A stretch of 64,000 nucleotides of DNA from Amborella trichopoda (lineage: Eukaryota > Streptophyta > Magnoliopsida > Amborellales > Amborellaceae), in the NCBI RefSeq assembly GCF_000471905.2, contig NW_006495044.1, positions 3,768,849 to 3,832,848 of the forward strand. The letters run 5' to 3'. Positions 1-12,495 of this stretch are shown here, in pieces (position 1 is the stretch's first letter; each line of letters starts with the position of its first letter). Position numbers and translations under genes: made by a program. The notes beneath the pieces were generated by a model. It was not told the origin of the DNA, ran no database searches, and saw only the letters and a list, made by a program, of their open reading frames with translations.

Positions 1-934
1 TTTTTCTTCATTTTATTCACTGAATCACACTGAGCATACCGTCACGATCATGTTGCAATAAACGTAGCTCGATTTCATGTCCGAATGGAGATTTTGTCAT
101 CTTGAGTTTCTTGTTGAAATCTTGAAATCCGGCGACCGAAATTTACAACAGCCTCAACACCTTCATGTGTAAAATCCAACCGTTCATCATACGTGATGTT
201 TGGATCAGAGATATCCTCAGACCTCACGTACATAATGCAATTGATTTCATGCCGATCAAGTGTGTGAGTGTCATGATTTGGCCGTCAGAGTGCGGCATGC
301 TGCTGTTGACTTATCTGTAACTTTCTTCACGGATCAACAACTTATTTCTAGTTTTTCTCCCTGCTTGGGCATCGTCATGAGGTGTACCACATATCAAAAC
401 TCTTGTTTTGATGAGACAAACACGCTCACCAAATTTGAGCACGATCTGACTCGAATTGAGTGAGATATGGCCTCGATAGTCACTGCCCATGACTGTGAAA
501 ATAGCCACCTTTAATGGTGTTTTGGTGCAGGGTGGCCATATGGGAATAGTGTGCAGCCTACCCCTTTTTGGTATTTAACCCATAAATTTGTCCTAGAGTG
601 CCCGATTAAGCCGAAACTTGACCCATAAGGGTTTTCAAAATGGTGGTGGTCCTACAACAATTTAAAGCATAAAAAATGTAGGTCTAGTTACGGGATCTAT
701 TTCCGGGTACTAGAGTCTAATTTTTCTGAAATTGGTTCTTTATGTTCATTGCCTTAGACATATCTGATCGCGAGAAAACTTGACAGGTGGCCTTTTAGAG
801 TGATGATGAAGATCTTGACCAATTCTAGGGTCATTATGAGATTGCCAAAATTTTCACTATTTTGTAGGCTTTATTGACCTGCTTCCTCTTTATTCCACAT
901 TAGGGACCATGGTGCTGAAAAATGCATTCAAACA
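1..934 (-). repeat. Partial 3' LTR of element A
   Basis: It aligns over its whole length to about 16,050-16,964. Shared blocks include the stretch ending in a run from tagggaccat to attcaaaca. Read on the minus strand the LTR begins TGTTTGAATGC at 934 and continues left out of the window. Copies of the same LTR family occur at 13,708-16,964, 27,862-30,702, 31,160-33,290 and, inverted, 62,749-64,000. The small ORFs inside are not genes. Confidence 0.8.
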
Positions 935-2690
935 GCTTGCTCCATCGAATGTCGTGCTTCGAGAGAAGCGAGAAGGACGACATTTAGAAAATTTCTTGTG
1001 GCTTTATTACTTTTTTCTTCTAAGCCATAGGACCACGTGAACTCCGAGGAGATTCACGCAATGTTGCAATCAGAATGCTCATACGTAGGGATGCATTGTT
1101 CGCAGGTCCGTCCGTGGAGACTTTAAGGGGAGAAAAAACTTTTTCAAGGGATCTTATCTAAGTCCTCACCCTCGTATGGACTGTTTGTAATTCTAAAGCT
1201 GAGGATTTTGTACAGAACTTGTTAGTCAGAATCAGGCCCGTCTGTTGAAGGGCATTGTTCCCATTTGGTTTGGGTTTGTGTATATCCTCTGGTGTTGACC
1301 CACGTTTTGAGGATTCGGTTTGTTTGTGTGTTGAAGGGGCCTTTGTCGGCGATGTCTACTTCATGCATCAGTTGTTCTTTGGCGAGTAAGATATCTCAGT
1401 TTATTGAGGTGACCAGCTTTGGGTATAACCCCTACCTACTGCTTTGCAGCTACGACAATCATGATCCCCCTCTTATTTAAGAAGGGCTTCAACACTAATT
1501 CTTGGTCCAAAGTCATGGCTGATTCCTTTGCGAGTAGGGTATCTTCGTTTATCGAAGTGACCAGCTTTGGGTATAACCCCTACCCACTGCTTTGCAGCTA
1601 TGACAATCATGATCCCCCTCTTCTTTGAGAGAGGTTTCAATCGTGATTACCGCTCCAAATTATAGCTGACTTAACTTTCTTGGGGCACCTTCAACATTTT
1701 GGGGTGTGTTGATGACCTCTTGGGAATGATGCTCTTCTTCATGAAACTTGTCTTGCTTTGTTTGCGAATCTTATGTCCTTCGAGTCCTTTTTGCAAATGG
1801 GCTCAGGCTGTCGAAATCTTTTTCTTGAAGCTCGCATTTTTGGGGTCTTGGTATTGTGACACCAGGATTTTTTTTCTTTTAAGTGTGGGTTGACGCTGCC
1901 TATTGAGGCGCATGCTGCATCAACCTATTTATTGGTTCAAGCGTCTTGTGCTGATTTTCGCTTGAACTTGAGAAGCAGAATCGTAGAGATGGTCTTCACC
2001 AACTTCCTTTTATTTGGGGCTCTTTTACTCATGAATGTCCACCCTTATTCTTCTATTTTTACTCACGATGCCCTTTCGGGCTTTCACTGTGCTCGAGTTT
2101 TTATTTTCGGAACTCTTTTACTCATTGTTTCGTGACCATCCCCATCTGTCATTTTTATGCGTGGTGTTCCCTTGTTAAGGTATACACCATGCCCGTTTAT
2201 ATATTTTTTGTGAAGGCCTGCTTAAGGTCATGTCTTAGGAACCTGTGTGAAGCCTTTTAACGTCATGCTGCCAGGACATGTACTACAGTTTAAGGTCATA
2301 TAGCTGGACCATAGTGGAGATGGTTGGCAGTCTGTAGAGGCCATGGAGTGAGTATGGTAGTGTTTTTAGCTCAATTTTGGGGAGATGGCAAGAGGCTACC
2401 TATGAAAGATGGATGATATATGAAAGGTGCATGAAAACTGGTGACCCACTAGCTTACGACGAGTATAGGTGGCGAGAAGGTTCGTCGCTTTGTGAGCACG
2501 GGCGAGACTCACTAGGGAATGATGAAGGATGATAGAATGAATGGACACACTGGGGAGGTAGTGAAGGTGGTGCGTGCACACAAACGAGTCGGTTAGGAAA
2601 GACATGCTTGAAAATGCACGTAAAAGGTGTGTGCGCGTATTTGTGGACAAGTTTTTAAGGTCATACCTATGGGACCTGTGAAAGAAGTTT
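935..2690. other. Element A interior next to the 3' LTR, non-coding, with a 148-bp tandem duplication
   Basis: No coding region is recognised. The stretch contains a direct tandem duplication with units 1,382-1,529 and 1,530-1,677. Both share a block beginning gtgaccagctttgggtataa and a block tgacaatcatgatccccctc or nearly so. This part has no counterpart in element B within the window, because the B sequence beside A starts at a position equivalent to about 2,850 of A. Confidence 0.7.
1382..1677. repeat. 148-bp tandem duplication
   Basis: There are two adjacent units, 1,382-1,529 and 1,530-1,677, starting gcgagtaag and gcgagtagg. The offset of 148 bases is constant across several blocks. 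The overlapping ORFs on the plus strand only reflect the duplication. Confidence 0.85.
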
Positions 2691-3280
2691 ATTATCATGC
2701 GATCAGGACATGCACTATGGTTTAGGGTCATATAGTTTGGACTATGGTTATGCAGTTTAAAGTCATGCAACTAGGACCATGCAGTTTAAGGTCGTGCAAC
2801 CAAACCGCTATAGTTTATGGTCATATAGTTTGGACCATGGTGCTGAGCCTTTTAACATCATACGACTAGGACGTGTACTATAGTTTTAAAGTCATTAACT
2901 TGGACCGTGCAGTTTAGGGTCATGCAGTTAGACCTCTACAGTTTATGGTCGTATAGTGTGGATTCTGCTATTTAAGGTCGTGCACCTAGATCAAAGCTGT
3001 GCAGTTTTAAGGTCATGCAGCATGGACCAAGGCTATGCAGTTTAAGCTCATGCAGCACGGACCAAGGCAATGCAGTTTAAGGTCATGAAGCACAAACCAA
3101 CGCTGTGCAGTTTAAGGTCATGCAGCATAGACCAAGGCTGTGCAGTTTAAGGTCATGCAACACAGACTAAGGCTGTATAGTTTAAGGTCACGCAACACGG
3201 ACCAAGGCTGTGAATTTTAAGGTCATGCAGCATGGACCAAGGCTGTGTAGTTTAAGGTCATGCAGCACGGACCATTGTGT
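2690..3280. repeat. 35-bp minisatellite in element A
   Basis: The unit core is gcagtttaaggtcatgcag followed by a variable cacggaccaaggctgt. Unit starts at 3,071 and 3,106 give a period of 35. The right half is regular and the left half degenerate. A second array with the same core lies in element B at about 16,975-17,480 and again at 17,960-18,130, so the repeat predates the separation of the two elements. Confidence 0.85.
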
Positions 3281-3789
3281 GGGTCGCCATGTAGGTGAAG
3301 CTCCATAGGGGTAGGTCTATGGATAGCAATCAGACTCCTTGGGGATAAAATAGTTAAGGCTATACACAAGCAAAGAGCTTTAGATGAAAATTGTGGCCCT
3401 ATGAGGAGTGGAAAACCTTACTGGGGATTAAGAGGGTAAGTGTGACTCCTTGGGAACAAAATAGTTAAGGCTAACAAGACACTAGATGGGAAGGCCAACT
3501 TCATTGGGGAAAAGGGGACAATTGTGGGTCCTTTATATCCTTAAGGACAGAATAACTAGGTGTGAGACAGACCCAACGGGGTTTACAGCAATAAAAATGA
3601 CCCTAACTCCACTGGGGATAATAAGCTGCAGTATGAGTATGACTCTCCTACATGAGATGAGAAGTCATGACCTGAGTTTGAATGACCTGGGTTCCACTTT
3701 GATGGGGATAATAGGTCAAGGTTAAGGTGCCACTTCACTGGGGATAATAATAATAAGACACACACGGCTTCAGCATGGGGTGTGCGACA

Positions 3790-5110
3790 ATGGAATGTTT
3801 AGAAGACAGTCGGCGTCGAGCACATCGACCATTATTTCTTTTGAGTGCTCAGCCTGCGATGAGTCTTCGAAAATGCAACCGGCACTGAAAACTGCCAACA
3901 CTGCTTCTTAACGACTCAGCCGATGCTGAATTTGTTAAAAACACAGCCAACACTGAGGACGGCAAGTGCTATCACATAAACACAGTTGGCGCTAAGTTGT
4001 CGAGCACTCAGTCGGCGTTAGGGTTGTTGAAATGCAGCCTGCACTAGGTAACTTCGACCGAGTGGCCGGCGCTGGGTAGGGATTGATACTCGAGCCATGA
4101 CCGAGCCCGACCCTGTGTTAGTCACATGGCATTTGATGAGGCAGCAAAGAAACTTTACCCAGGCCTCGGGTCAAAACCCAACCCGATCCGGCCTGTTTGT
4201 CACTTGACTTTCTAGGATGCGGCTGAAATTCTCAGTTTACGAGGAACATTTGAGGGAAACCTTGGCTATATAAAGGGGGTAAAACCTCATTTTCACTACT
4301 TTTCACCAAAGTTAGAAGAGACTTAAACAAAAAATATTTAACAGTGAGAAGAGGTTCCCGGTGGAAGCTCCAACAAACAGTGGGATTCCTACAAGAGTTA
4401 GCGGGAGATCTGCCACCAAGCAGAGAAAGTTCTAGTGGGCAAAAGACGACACTAAGCAGAGAAGTGGCAAAGGATCAGTTGAAGTTGCAAGAGCTTCACA
4501 GCCGGCACAAGGGGTTTTTCCAAGGAAACTCCAGCTGTGGTTTTTAAAGCTCTGACAAAGGAAAAGGAGACAGGAATTGCAGCAGTGGGCTGCCCAAGCA
4601 ACTCCGCTAGTTCTTCATGAATTTTTTGAGGAATGTAAGTGGTTTTGCGATAACTTGGTGGCATTGCAGAGGTTTTTCGGCAACGACAGGGGAGTTTCGA
4701 TGGGAAAAGGAAGGGTTCAAGGAAACAGACCGTAGCTAAAGCTGGACGGTTACATGTGAGACGTGTGTCAGGCGGCGTAGGAGGACGTGGCGATGGTTGT
4801 CAGGCTGCATAGCAGAACTTGACGTGTCACACGTAGAATTCGTGGCAGGTGTTAGAGATTTGAACACAACAAACGCTAGACGTTGGCGAACACAGCCGAC
4901 GCTAGGCATTAGCAAACACAGCTGACGCTAAGCTTTAGCAGACACAATCGGCGCTAAGCATTGGCGGACACAGTGGCACTAAAGCTTTGGCAGACACAGT
5001 CGGCGCTAAACTTTAGCAAACACAACCGGTGCTAAGCATTGGCGGACACAGCCGGCGCTACACTTTGATGGACACAGTTGACACTAAGCTTTGAGTGCAC
5101 AGCCAGTGTT
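3790..5110. repeat. Minisatellite with a cacagccggcgctaagc core in element A
   Basis: There are two blocks. A degenerate block lies at about 3,800-4,080. A regular block of about eight units, about 32 bp each, lies at about 4,866-5,110, with acacag, cggcgct and aagc(a/t)tt segments. The same core recurs with a different period (about 53 bp) inside the element A LTR at 14,500-15,480. The blocks flank the putative promoter of the plus-strand gene, so the regular block would fall in its 5' leader. Confidence 0.8.
4267..4275 (+). promoter_or_regulatory. TATA box of the antisense unit in element A
   Basis: TATATAAAG lies in a context that looks like a plant core promoter, followed by an A/C-rich leader. 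It is about 990 bp upstream of the ATG at 5,258. Element B has a related stretch near 18,665-18,715 (gggaaaaccccatttcac in both contexts), but there the TATA is weak. Promoter function is inferred from motif and position only. Confidence 0.5.
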
Positions 5111-5257
5111 GAGCTTTCGAAAATTTGATTCGGGTGTAAACCACTAAGCCCTTTATAATGACTGGTTCTTCTTATTGAATTTCTGATGTGAAGAATCTTT
5201 CAAGAGGAGGAGAGGTCGGTACTGATAACTTTACCGATGAGGCTTTAGCAAAAGGAT

Positions 5258-8200
5258 TTGGCTAACATGGCCAGTAAGCGAACCAGAGGGGCCTCTCAGT
5301 GTCACTTTATTACTGACCCAGTTCATTTTGAAGTTCGAGAGGGCAATGACGGTAATGTTAGTATCGATGAAGGGGTGGTGATTCTTCATTGTGTGCACAG
5401 GAACATAGCTCCTGGGAAGAACTTGCCTACCCTAAGAAAACGAATGGTACAGGCAAAAGGGCTACTAATGTGGTCAGGAAAAGGCCTTCGAATACAGGGG
5501 AAGGACCAATATTTGAAGGGATATTCTTCCTAGATTGCCAAGGTGTTGGTGTTACACATAAGCATTCTTGAACGTGCTTCTCTGCTAGCAGCAGTCCAGT
5601 GTTAGGGCAGCTACTATGATTGATGTTCTAACACAGTCAAGGTACTACTTGAGACATGGAGTCACGTTATGGATTCTTGGGAATGGAGAAGCAGAAATCT
5701 CTTTATTAGATCTTCATTTTATTGGAGGCCTTCCGATGATCGGGGTTATGTATGAGGAGTTCATGCCACCGAACTCGGTCATCTTTGGTAGTGCTAGCTA
5801 GGGGGAAGAACGGTCATCTGCGAGTCTTTAAAAGATTTTCGAGGCTTACCAGTTGGTCAGTGCTAAGTCTCGCAATGGTAGGGTAACCTTCACTGAATGG
5901 GTGAAATTCTTTTCTGAAGGTTATCCCGAAGGGGGTTGAAGTACTTTGAGAGGGAAAGGGAAGGTAGTTGTGATGAGGACACCTCCCGTGTATCAACCTG
6001 AGACCAGCAATAACTGTGTCTTTTTTGCCTCATATTTGGCCTTATTTTTGGGCAAGTTCGTGTTCCCTGGGTGAGAAGACACTATTCATCCAAGAATATT
6101 GTATGTGGCCTGCGACATGGCCAAAGGGCATGAGTATGCCCTTGCTCAGCCAGTCTTGTGTAACATTTACCATGGCTTGGGGGCCATCTCCCGTGGAAAG
6201 GCCGACAAAGGCAAAGAAGGAGGGAATGGCATTGTAGGAGGAGAGGCACTTACAGGGGATTTTAAGACTCCATTCCCCATCCATTACGTGTATGGGTGGC
6301 TAAGGGCCTATTTCCCTGCCACTTATGTGAGGAGCCAGGGCACAGGGAACAAATTGTGGCCCTTCTAGATGAGGATTGCTGGCTAAAAGGCTATCTTTCA
6401 TAACCCAGGCAAAGCTCGGGGCTTATTCGGGAATGACTCTTTGAATATGCAGCAGGTCCCATTTCCAGTTGGAAGCTTCACTAATCGTACTTTTGTTGAT
6501 GAACTGAGGAAGGAGCTAGACAATGCTCCAACAACCATTAGGAAACTCATGTTCATCCTGAGCATTAGAGGAGGAGTTCTACCTTATCGAACTCCGCACA
6601 TTGCCAGATTAGAAGGATATTTCCCCCACCACTTCGCCCGTCAACATGGGCTTGATCAGGGCTGCCCTTTCTCATTGTTCTTCAAAAATCACTGGGGCAA
6701 AGTAAACGTAGGGAAGCCGGAAGAGCTTGGGACTCTTCATGAGTGCTAGCTACTAGAACATATACAGACCACTTGGTCTACATGTCTAGAAAAGATAGAG
6801 GTCAGCGAGTATGTGTTACCTCACTTTGGCAAGAGGGTCCGAATGACCAAGGCCTATGCGAACTGGTGGAGGATCACCAGCTAGGGATACTGGGATGAGG
6901 ATCACCCTTGGAATGGGGAGAACGGAAATTGGTGCCAGGAGACTGGTGGATCCTCCTGCTCCTAACGAAGTCTTTGTCTTGCAATATCCCTCGAAGTGGC
7001 AAGCTCTAGAGATCCCATGAGAGATAGCAGCCAATGACACCTCGTCGAAATTTCTAGGCATGAAACAAAGAATTGGGAGCATCTTTGATGAACTCTGTTC
7101 CATATTTGAATGAAATGAAGGCCGACAGATCCCTAATTATGAGAGGCATCCCACTCAGGACTTGAACGCGCTGATTGGAAGAAATCCTCATAGTAAACTG
7201 GCTACGGGTGTTTCTTAAGAAGGGAGTTCTAAAGTGACAGTTCCTCCTCTAGCAGAGGGAAAGAAAAGGAAACGGTCCACCTCTACTGGCACTCATGCAC
7301 CGGCTCCAGTTAGTGGGTGTACTTGAGGACGTAGGGGTGCCAATCTTCCTGTGATCTTGGAACCAGGAGGTAGTTCTTCCTCCTCCGATCATTTAGCAAC
7401 CCCCCCAATATCTCCTTCTACAGTTTCTCCACCATCTTCTATCTCTCCTGAATTGTTTTCTTCAAGGGTTTAGTGCTCTGACTGAGGCAGGGATGATGGT
7501 TCAAGAAGAAGGGCCATGGATCATGACACCCCTGAGTACCAAGAGGCTGTTGTCCCCGAGGGCACAAATCAAGAGGATGCAAGGGTTGAGCTTTTTATGA
7601 CCGACGTTCTGGCTATTGAGGGTGCAAGCCAGATGGAAAAAATCATGGCTGAGACTGAACCGGTGATTGGTGAAGGCCAAAGGGAAGGGGCAGTTCCTAA
7701 ACATGCCAATACTTATGTGGCAGTTCAGGAGGGTGAGAAGCAAGGGGAACAGGTTTCTTTAGAGCCTGCTGCGACAGAAATGGAGGCCCTTATATGCGAT
7801 GTTCAAGGCGACAAGACTGGTGTTGAAGAATACAGGTTGAGGCTGGGGTTGCCTTTGAGTCTGAGGTGCAAGAAGCTGTGGACTCTGCCATAGTTTCAGA
7901 GGAGCGAGTGACTCAAATGGCTACCACTTCGACAATCCCTGCCCTTTAAGCCAAAGTCTCTTCAGTAGTAGTAATCACAACAGCATCATCCAGGCCCATT
8001 TTTAGCGGGGTTTCTGGTATGATTACAGGCATGCTTCATGAGGGCCTTCATGGTCGAAGGGAGCTGCATTTCAATGAGTTGGGCAAATCTTTGGCCAAAT
8101 TGAGGGAATTTTTTATGACCACTGCGGTCGGGAGCCCACCAGAAGTCTTTTCCCATTTTTCTGCAACCTTAAATTAATTGAAGAGCTGGCAGTTGGGAAT

Positions 8201-8519
8201 GCTACATCATGAGGTGGAAATCAGCAAGCTATCCTCCTTGGAGGAGTCAATCTCGCGTCGTCATGAAAACATAGATTCCTGCACTGAGAAGAAGGCCACC
8301 ATGATCAGCTGTTAGCAGGATCTCAAGTGGGAGGTGCAAGGCAGCTATAAGAGGATGATCAAGATAAGGGAGGAGATGCAACTATTAAGGCAGGAATTCA
8401 CTGGTCTTGAGACGGAGATGAGACAGAGGAGGGCCATGGAAGCCTCTTTGGTTACAGATTTTTCTGAACTCGCTTGCACCATTGAGTCTGAAACTGTGGC
8501 GATGGAGGAGGAGACCTAA
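5258..8519 (+). pseudogene. Plant mobile domain (PMD, aminotransferase-like) protein carried antisense in element A; broken
   Basis: I join successive plus-strand frames. Segment 5,258-5,533 is the N-terminus, starting MANMASKRTRG. Segment 5,616-5,870 has EAEISLLDLHFIGGLP, like the PMD segment where an E..I.L.D...L.GLP pattern is usual. Segment 6,010-6,368 has CVFFASYLALFLGKFVFPG and a histidine-tyrosine-glycine block, interrupted by a TGA near 6,073. Segment 6,441-6,749 has HIARLEGYFPHHFARQHG. Then come a serine-rich linker with a KKRKR basic run (about 7,260) and a heteroptad helix region at 8,334-8,516. PMD proteins are known both as host nuclear factors (MAIN, MAIL1) and inside transposable elements. 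Several stops and frame changes make a full product impossible. Its strand is opposite to gag-pro, as in gene23 of Grande. The family call is by motif memory, not by a search. Confidence 0.65.
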
Positions 8520-8657
8520 ATGGTGGCCGAACTAAAAGAGCGTATCCAGGGCACCGAGACTTCTCTTGTGGCGTGTAGTGCAGAGATCAATAGGATAATT
8601 GATCATTTTTTAAAATTTATTTTCTTTTATTAGCACTTGTAAAAGTTTTAACTGATG

Positions 8658-8663
8658 AATAAA
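8658..8663 (+). terminator. Polyadenylation signal AATAAA after the antisense PMD gene
   Basis: AATAAA sits 139 bp after the last plus-strand stop codon, in a T-rich context. Element B has an AATAAA at 20,017 in the equivalent place. This supports a complete plus-strand transcription unit within a minus-strand retrotransposon. Confidence 0.5.
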
Positions 8664-8783
8664 GTCCTTCTTTTTCTCTTCTAGCTGACTTCGCTGCATA
8701 ATTTCATTCTCCCCTTACTTTATTGCGCCTCATGTGATTTTTTTTTCTTGAACGCCTCTCGACATATTTATAGTCTCAAGGGG

Positions 8784-9641
8784 CTAATGCCCTAGGCCTT
8801 GTTTAGTCCCATGACGGGCTGTCGTGGCTTGGATAGCTTCGAAATGGGGATTCATTGCTTTTTCTCCTCTTAATGTTTGATTGTCCAAGGGCTCGTAGTT
8901 CATTTTCCTCATCATTTTGATGAGCTTACTCACTATAAATAGTCCAATCGAGAGGGGCTTTGGCCTCCAATGGTGCATTCACTTCAAACCCATCATAGCT
9001 TTTAGTCTTAGACACGAACTCCTTGAGATGTTATGAAGCAATATGCATAACTTCCAATTAGCTCTGAAGATTGTGAACTTCACTTCTTAAGTTTACTAGG
9101 GGATCCTGCTCTTGAGGGGAATAATATTTTCCTTTCTCAAACTGCTCTCCTCCTGCCAGACAGGGGAAGAGTAGAACTTGTTGCTCATCACTGGTGTGAG
9201 GAGCATCCTCTATGCTTATAGCGTCCAGATTTTGAAGAATCTTTCATGGCGGTTAGCGCGCCACTTATGCTTTCAAGAGTGCAATAGGGATATGCAAGAC
9301 TTTTTTATGGTCCGACGCATAGGTGACCTTTGGAGCTAGGAACTCAATCCCCATGACTTGCTCATTCCCAAGAATGACCTCTGGTTCATCTTCTGGCCAA
9401 GGTGGCTCAGAAGTGGGGGCAAAGGGTGAGGACTCGTCTTCAAGTGAAATCGAGTTTCTTCAGAGATGGTTGTGGGAATGTTAAAATGAATAGGGGTTAT
9501 AGGGAGAATTCTACCTTGCAGTTCTTCCTCTCTGAACATGTTCACCAATGTTCTCCAAACATCTTCAACATCTTCATGAGGCAAAGATGTTGTCTTCATT
9601 GTAGACTTGTGACCTCCATCATTCAGCTTCTGAGGCAACAC
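8784..9641 (-). pseudogene. Post-protease region of element A (start of the lost pol)
   Basis: Minus-strand frames 9,641-9,336 and 8,978-8,784 continue the polyprotein after the protease. The second contains MMRKMNYEP and later GTKQGLG, resembling the G-patch-like spacer (KMGY..G.GLG) found between protease and RT in Tat elements. The polyprotein then stops, and no RT, RNase H or integrase motif is found before the PMD gene. The deletion junction should lie between about 8,663 and 8,784. This assignment rests on a short, degenerate match. Confidence 0.4.
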
Positions 9642-9741
9642 CAGATCTGTGAAGTAATATTTAACATCAGCATAGTGAGTTTCGGCTATAGGGAACGGCC
9701 TCTTATCAGCATAGACCGTATGATGTCTTGCATCTCGACTA

Positions 9742-10507
9742 TTATGGCTGACCGAGGAGAATATTGTAGGAAGTGTTGGTGTCGATTACATGGAACTGGG
9801 CGTAATCGTTCAACTCACCGATCTTCAAACGAAGGCAAATCGTGCCAACTGGCTTCTCTCCTGACTGGTTGAACCCTTGAACTGTGACATGGGTTGGAGT
9901 AAGATCTTGGGACCCTAACCCTGATCTAGTAAGGATCCTCCTTGGGATAAGGTTGACTGCCGACCCTCCATCTAACATAATTTGGTTGATTCTTCAGTGA
10001 CAAAGAGAGGGCGATTACGAAACTCTCTTCTAGCTGCAGATCATTTGGCATACATCCTTCTAAAATCGTCAAGTCCACTTCAATGGGTTCTACTTCGGTC
10101 TTGTACACCTTTGGATTAGAGAGAGCCTGAACCAAAGCCATCCGATAATCCTTTGAGAGCATGAGGGCATCGTAGATACTGAGGAGAGCTGGAAGCTTTC
10201 ATAGATTACCTATCATATCATATTTCACCTTTTCAGCATCAAGGCCATGTGCTCTAAGTCCTGCCACTAGTTTGGATGGTATATTGGGTTGAGGAGCAGA
10301 CTTGGGTAGAAGAGCTTTATTTTGGCCTATTGGTTGTATTGATTGTGCAACGAGTTTGGTTTGGGTGATGGAGGTTTGAGGTTTTGGAAACGAGTGAGTC
10401 AGAGGTATCCCAGGGAATTGGAGAATAAGTGGATGTTTGAGGCATTTGGATTGGGAAGGAGCCCAGGGAGCTGTAGGATAGGTAGATTGGTCTTTGGATT
10501 GGGGCAT
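9742..10507 (-). pseudogene. Retropepsin-like protease region of element A
   Basis: The frame at 10,162-9,926 carries the pre-protease stretch (MLSKDYRMALVQALSNP and an EESFVIALS block). A one-base frame change leads into 9,978-9,742, which begins LDGGSAVNLIPRRIL. This is the active-site loop D-G-G, followed by VQGFNQSGEKPVGTI and, 55 residues on, FHVIDTNTSYNILLGQP. Asp-Gly-Gly in place of Asp-Ser/Thr-Gly, and the ILLG flap-side motif, are typical of plant Tat elements. The frame upstream (10,507-10,199, proline- and glutamine-rich) is the linker between gag and protease. The protein would process the gag polyprotein. The frame change makes this copy inactive. Confidence 0.8.
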
Positions 10508-11068
10508 AGTGGCGAACTATGAAACTTCAAGGCAACCGACTTCTGCGGTGGAGGTTGCAGCGTCTTCTCTGATTTGAGATTTATCTGCCCCATGTTGTGG
10601 GATGCTCTGCACCATATGGCAAGTTTTCTGAGAGTAGAAGCTTTGCCCCTTTGATTCACTCAGTCTCCACTCAAGATCGGGCTCAGGGGGCCACTGGGGA
10701 TTCTTTGACTTTGACTTTTTTCGCTTCTTCGAAGTAGATGGCTTTGCTTTAGCTTTAGCTGTCAGGGCATCAGCAACTATTAACTGTACCAGAGTCTTTC
10801 TTAATCATTTCCGTTGTGTCCATCTTATGTTGATTCCTTCGATTTCTCTGTCGAGAGCCTCGAAGTCCGAAAATTTCAAGGTTGAACCTGCAGGAGACGT
10901 AAGTGAAGAAAGATGAGAAGTAGAAGAAGGAGAAGAAGAAGGGTTAGAAAGTGGGGGACTTTTAAGGTCATTCCCCTCATCGGACCGATCTGGGCAGCTT
11001 TTTATGTCATCACCAAGGTTGGACATGTGTAGGGAATCATTTAGGTCTTTCCCTTGCTAGACCATTGC

Positions 11069-12475
11069 TTAGACCATTGCGGAGTGCTCTGATGCGAAGA
11101 TGGCTCGGGGACGTCTTCTTGATAGGATGGAGAAAGAAGGATCGTGCGAGGGATAAAGTCCAGTAAAGTTGGCAGTGGGCAGTGGGGGTACTCGATTATA
11201 CAACTGTTGCTGCTTGCCTGCCTGGGGCATTGTCTTTGTTGTGCTCACCCCTTTAGAGAGGTCCAAAGTTTGGGAGGGAGCTTTCTTTGGATCAATGACC
11301 GTGACAGCTACACTGATCACTCCTTTTCGTTGACTGCCTCGGGTGTTAGTCCGAGAGCTACCATTGCCCAGAATGTTCCCTGGGCTTGTAGACAGTTGTC
11401 GTGACCTGCCGTGGAAGTGTGATAGACTTTCTACGTGGACTGATTTAGAAATCAGCTCCGACATGGAAGTCGGATTAGAGGCCTCAACATGTAGAGCGAT
11501 TTCATGTGGCATGTTTCGCACACAAGTTTGAACTGCTTCCTTCTCAGACATAGGATTGGGATGGCGAGCAGCCAAATTTCTCCATCTTGATATGAACTGG
11601 TCCACGGTCTCATCGAGATCTTGAGTCAGGGTGAGAAGTTCAATGGTTTGAACCTCTCTCTTGGCCTCATAGAAACACTGATGGAACAGCTTCTCCATTT
11701 CCTCCCAAGTATGTATTGAGTTTGGAGGGAGTCTAGCGTACCACTGAAAAGTTGGGCCGTCAAGGGTTTCAACAAACTGGCAGAGAAGGAGTCTCCCATC
11801 AGCCATTGTTTCTCAACATCCTGCCTGGTAGTGGGCGATATGCTGATTGGGGGACGTGGTCCTGTTGAATAATGGAAACTTTCTTTTCTTGTTATCTGAG
11901 GGAAACAGGACCTGGTTAATGAATGAAGGGTACGACCTTTGATAAGGCGTTGCACCCTGTATCCCCGGAATTTTTCTGCTCTTTAAGCTATGGGTCACCA
12001 TAGCATCGATGTCTGCCTGTGAGACGGGGTGAGGGATAGAATTGTCATGTGAGGCAGAGGGAAGGCATTGCCTTGGAGGTGCACCATCTGAGTGGTAGGA
12101 ATTGACCTCATGGTTACCTGATCGTCGTACGGTGTCTATACGATCAATCTTCTCCATCATCATGCACACCATGTCTTCAAACTTGTTCATGCGGTCTTCC
12201 TTCGAGTCAGATTCGTCTATAACGATCACGCGGACTTTTTCTTTGGGGGGGTCAGCCTTAGCAGCGGTTGAGGGCTTGCGAGCTTGACGGGTCGTCCACG
12301 GTAGATCGGTCAGCAGGGGGTCAACATGCACCGATTGGACTCGACTCTTGTACGTTGATCGCGTGAGGACCAGTTCTCGATGGTCTTGAGAGCATGGTTG
12401 TTGAGTGGTTGGGTCATTTTCTACAACGCTTACCATAGTACAGGGCTGATGAAGATCTTCTTCAGGCATCATCAT
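11069..12475 (-). pseudogene. Gag core of element A (Retrotrans_gag type), interrupted by a stop
   Basis: Two minus-strand frames form one gag region. The first, 12,475-11,813, ends at an in-frame TGA (11,810-11,812) right inside the region that normally reads through. The second, 11,806-11,069, has the capsid signature FVETLDGPTFQWYARLPP, then WEEMEKLFHQCFY, and a DQFISRWRNLAARHP block. Gag would form the virus-like particle. The flanking text is in register on both sides, so a single base change explains the stop. No CCHC zinc knuckle is visible in this copy, unlike element B. Confidence 0.85.
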
Positions 12476-12495
12476 CTGAAGAGCGTAGAAGGGGT

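Noticed and set aside
2396..2770. 124-codon minus-strand ORF
   Set aside because: Lies in non-coding retrotransposon sequence running into the 35-bp repeat; no family resemblance, His-rich composition due to the repeated cat triplets.
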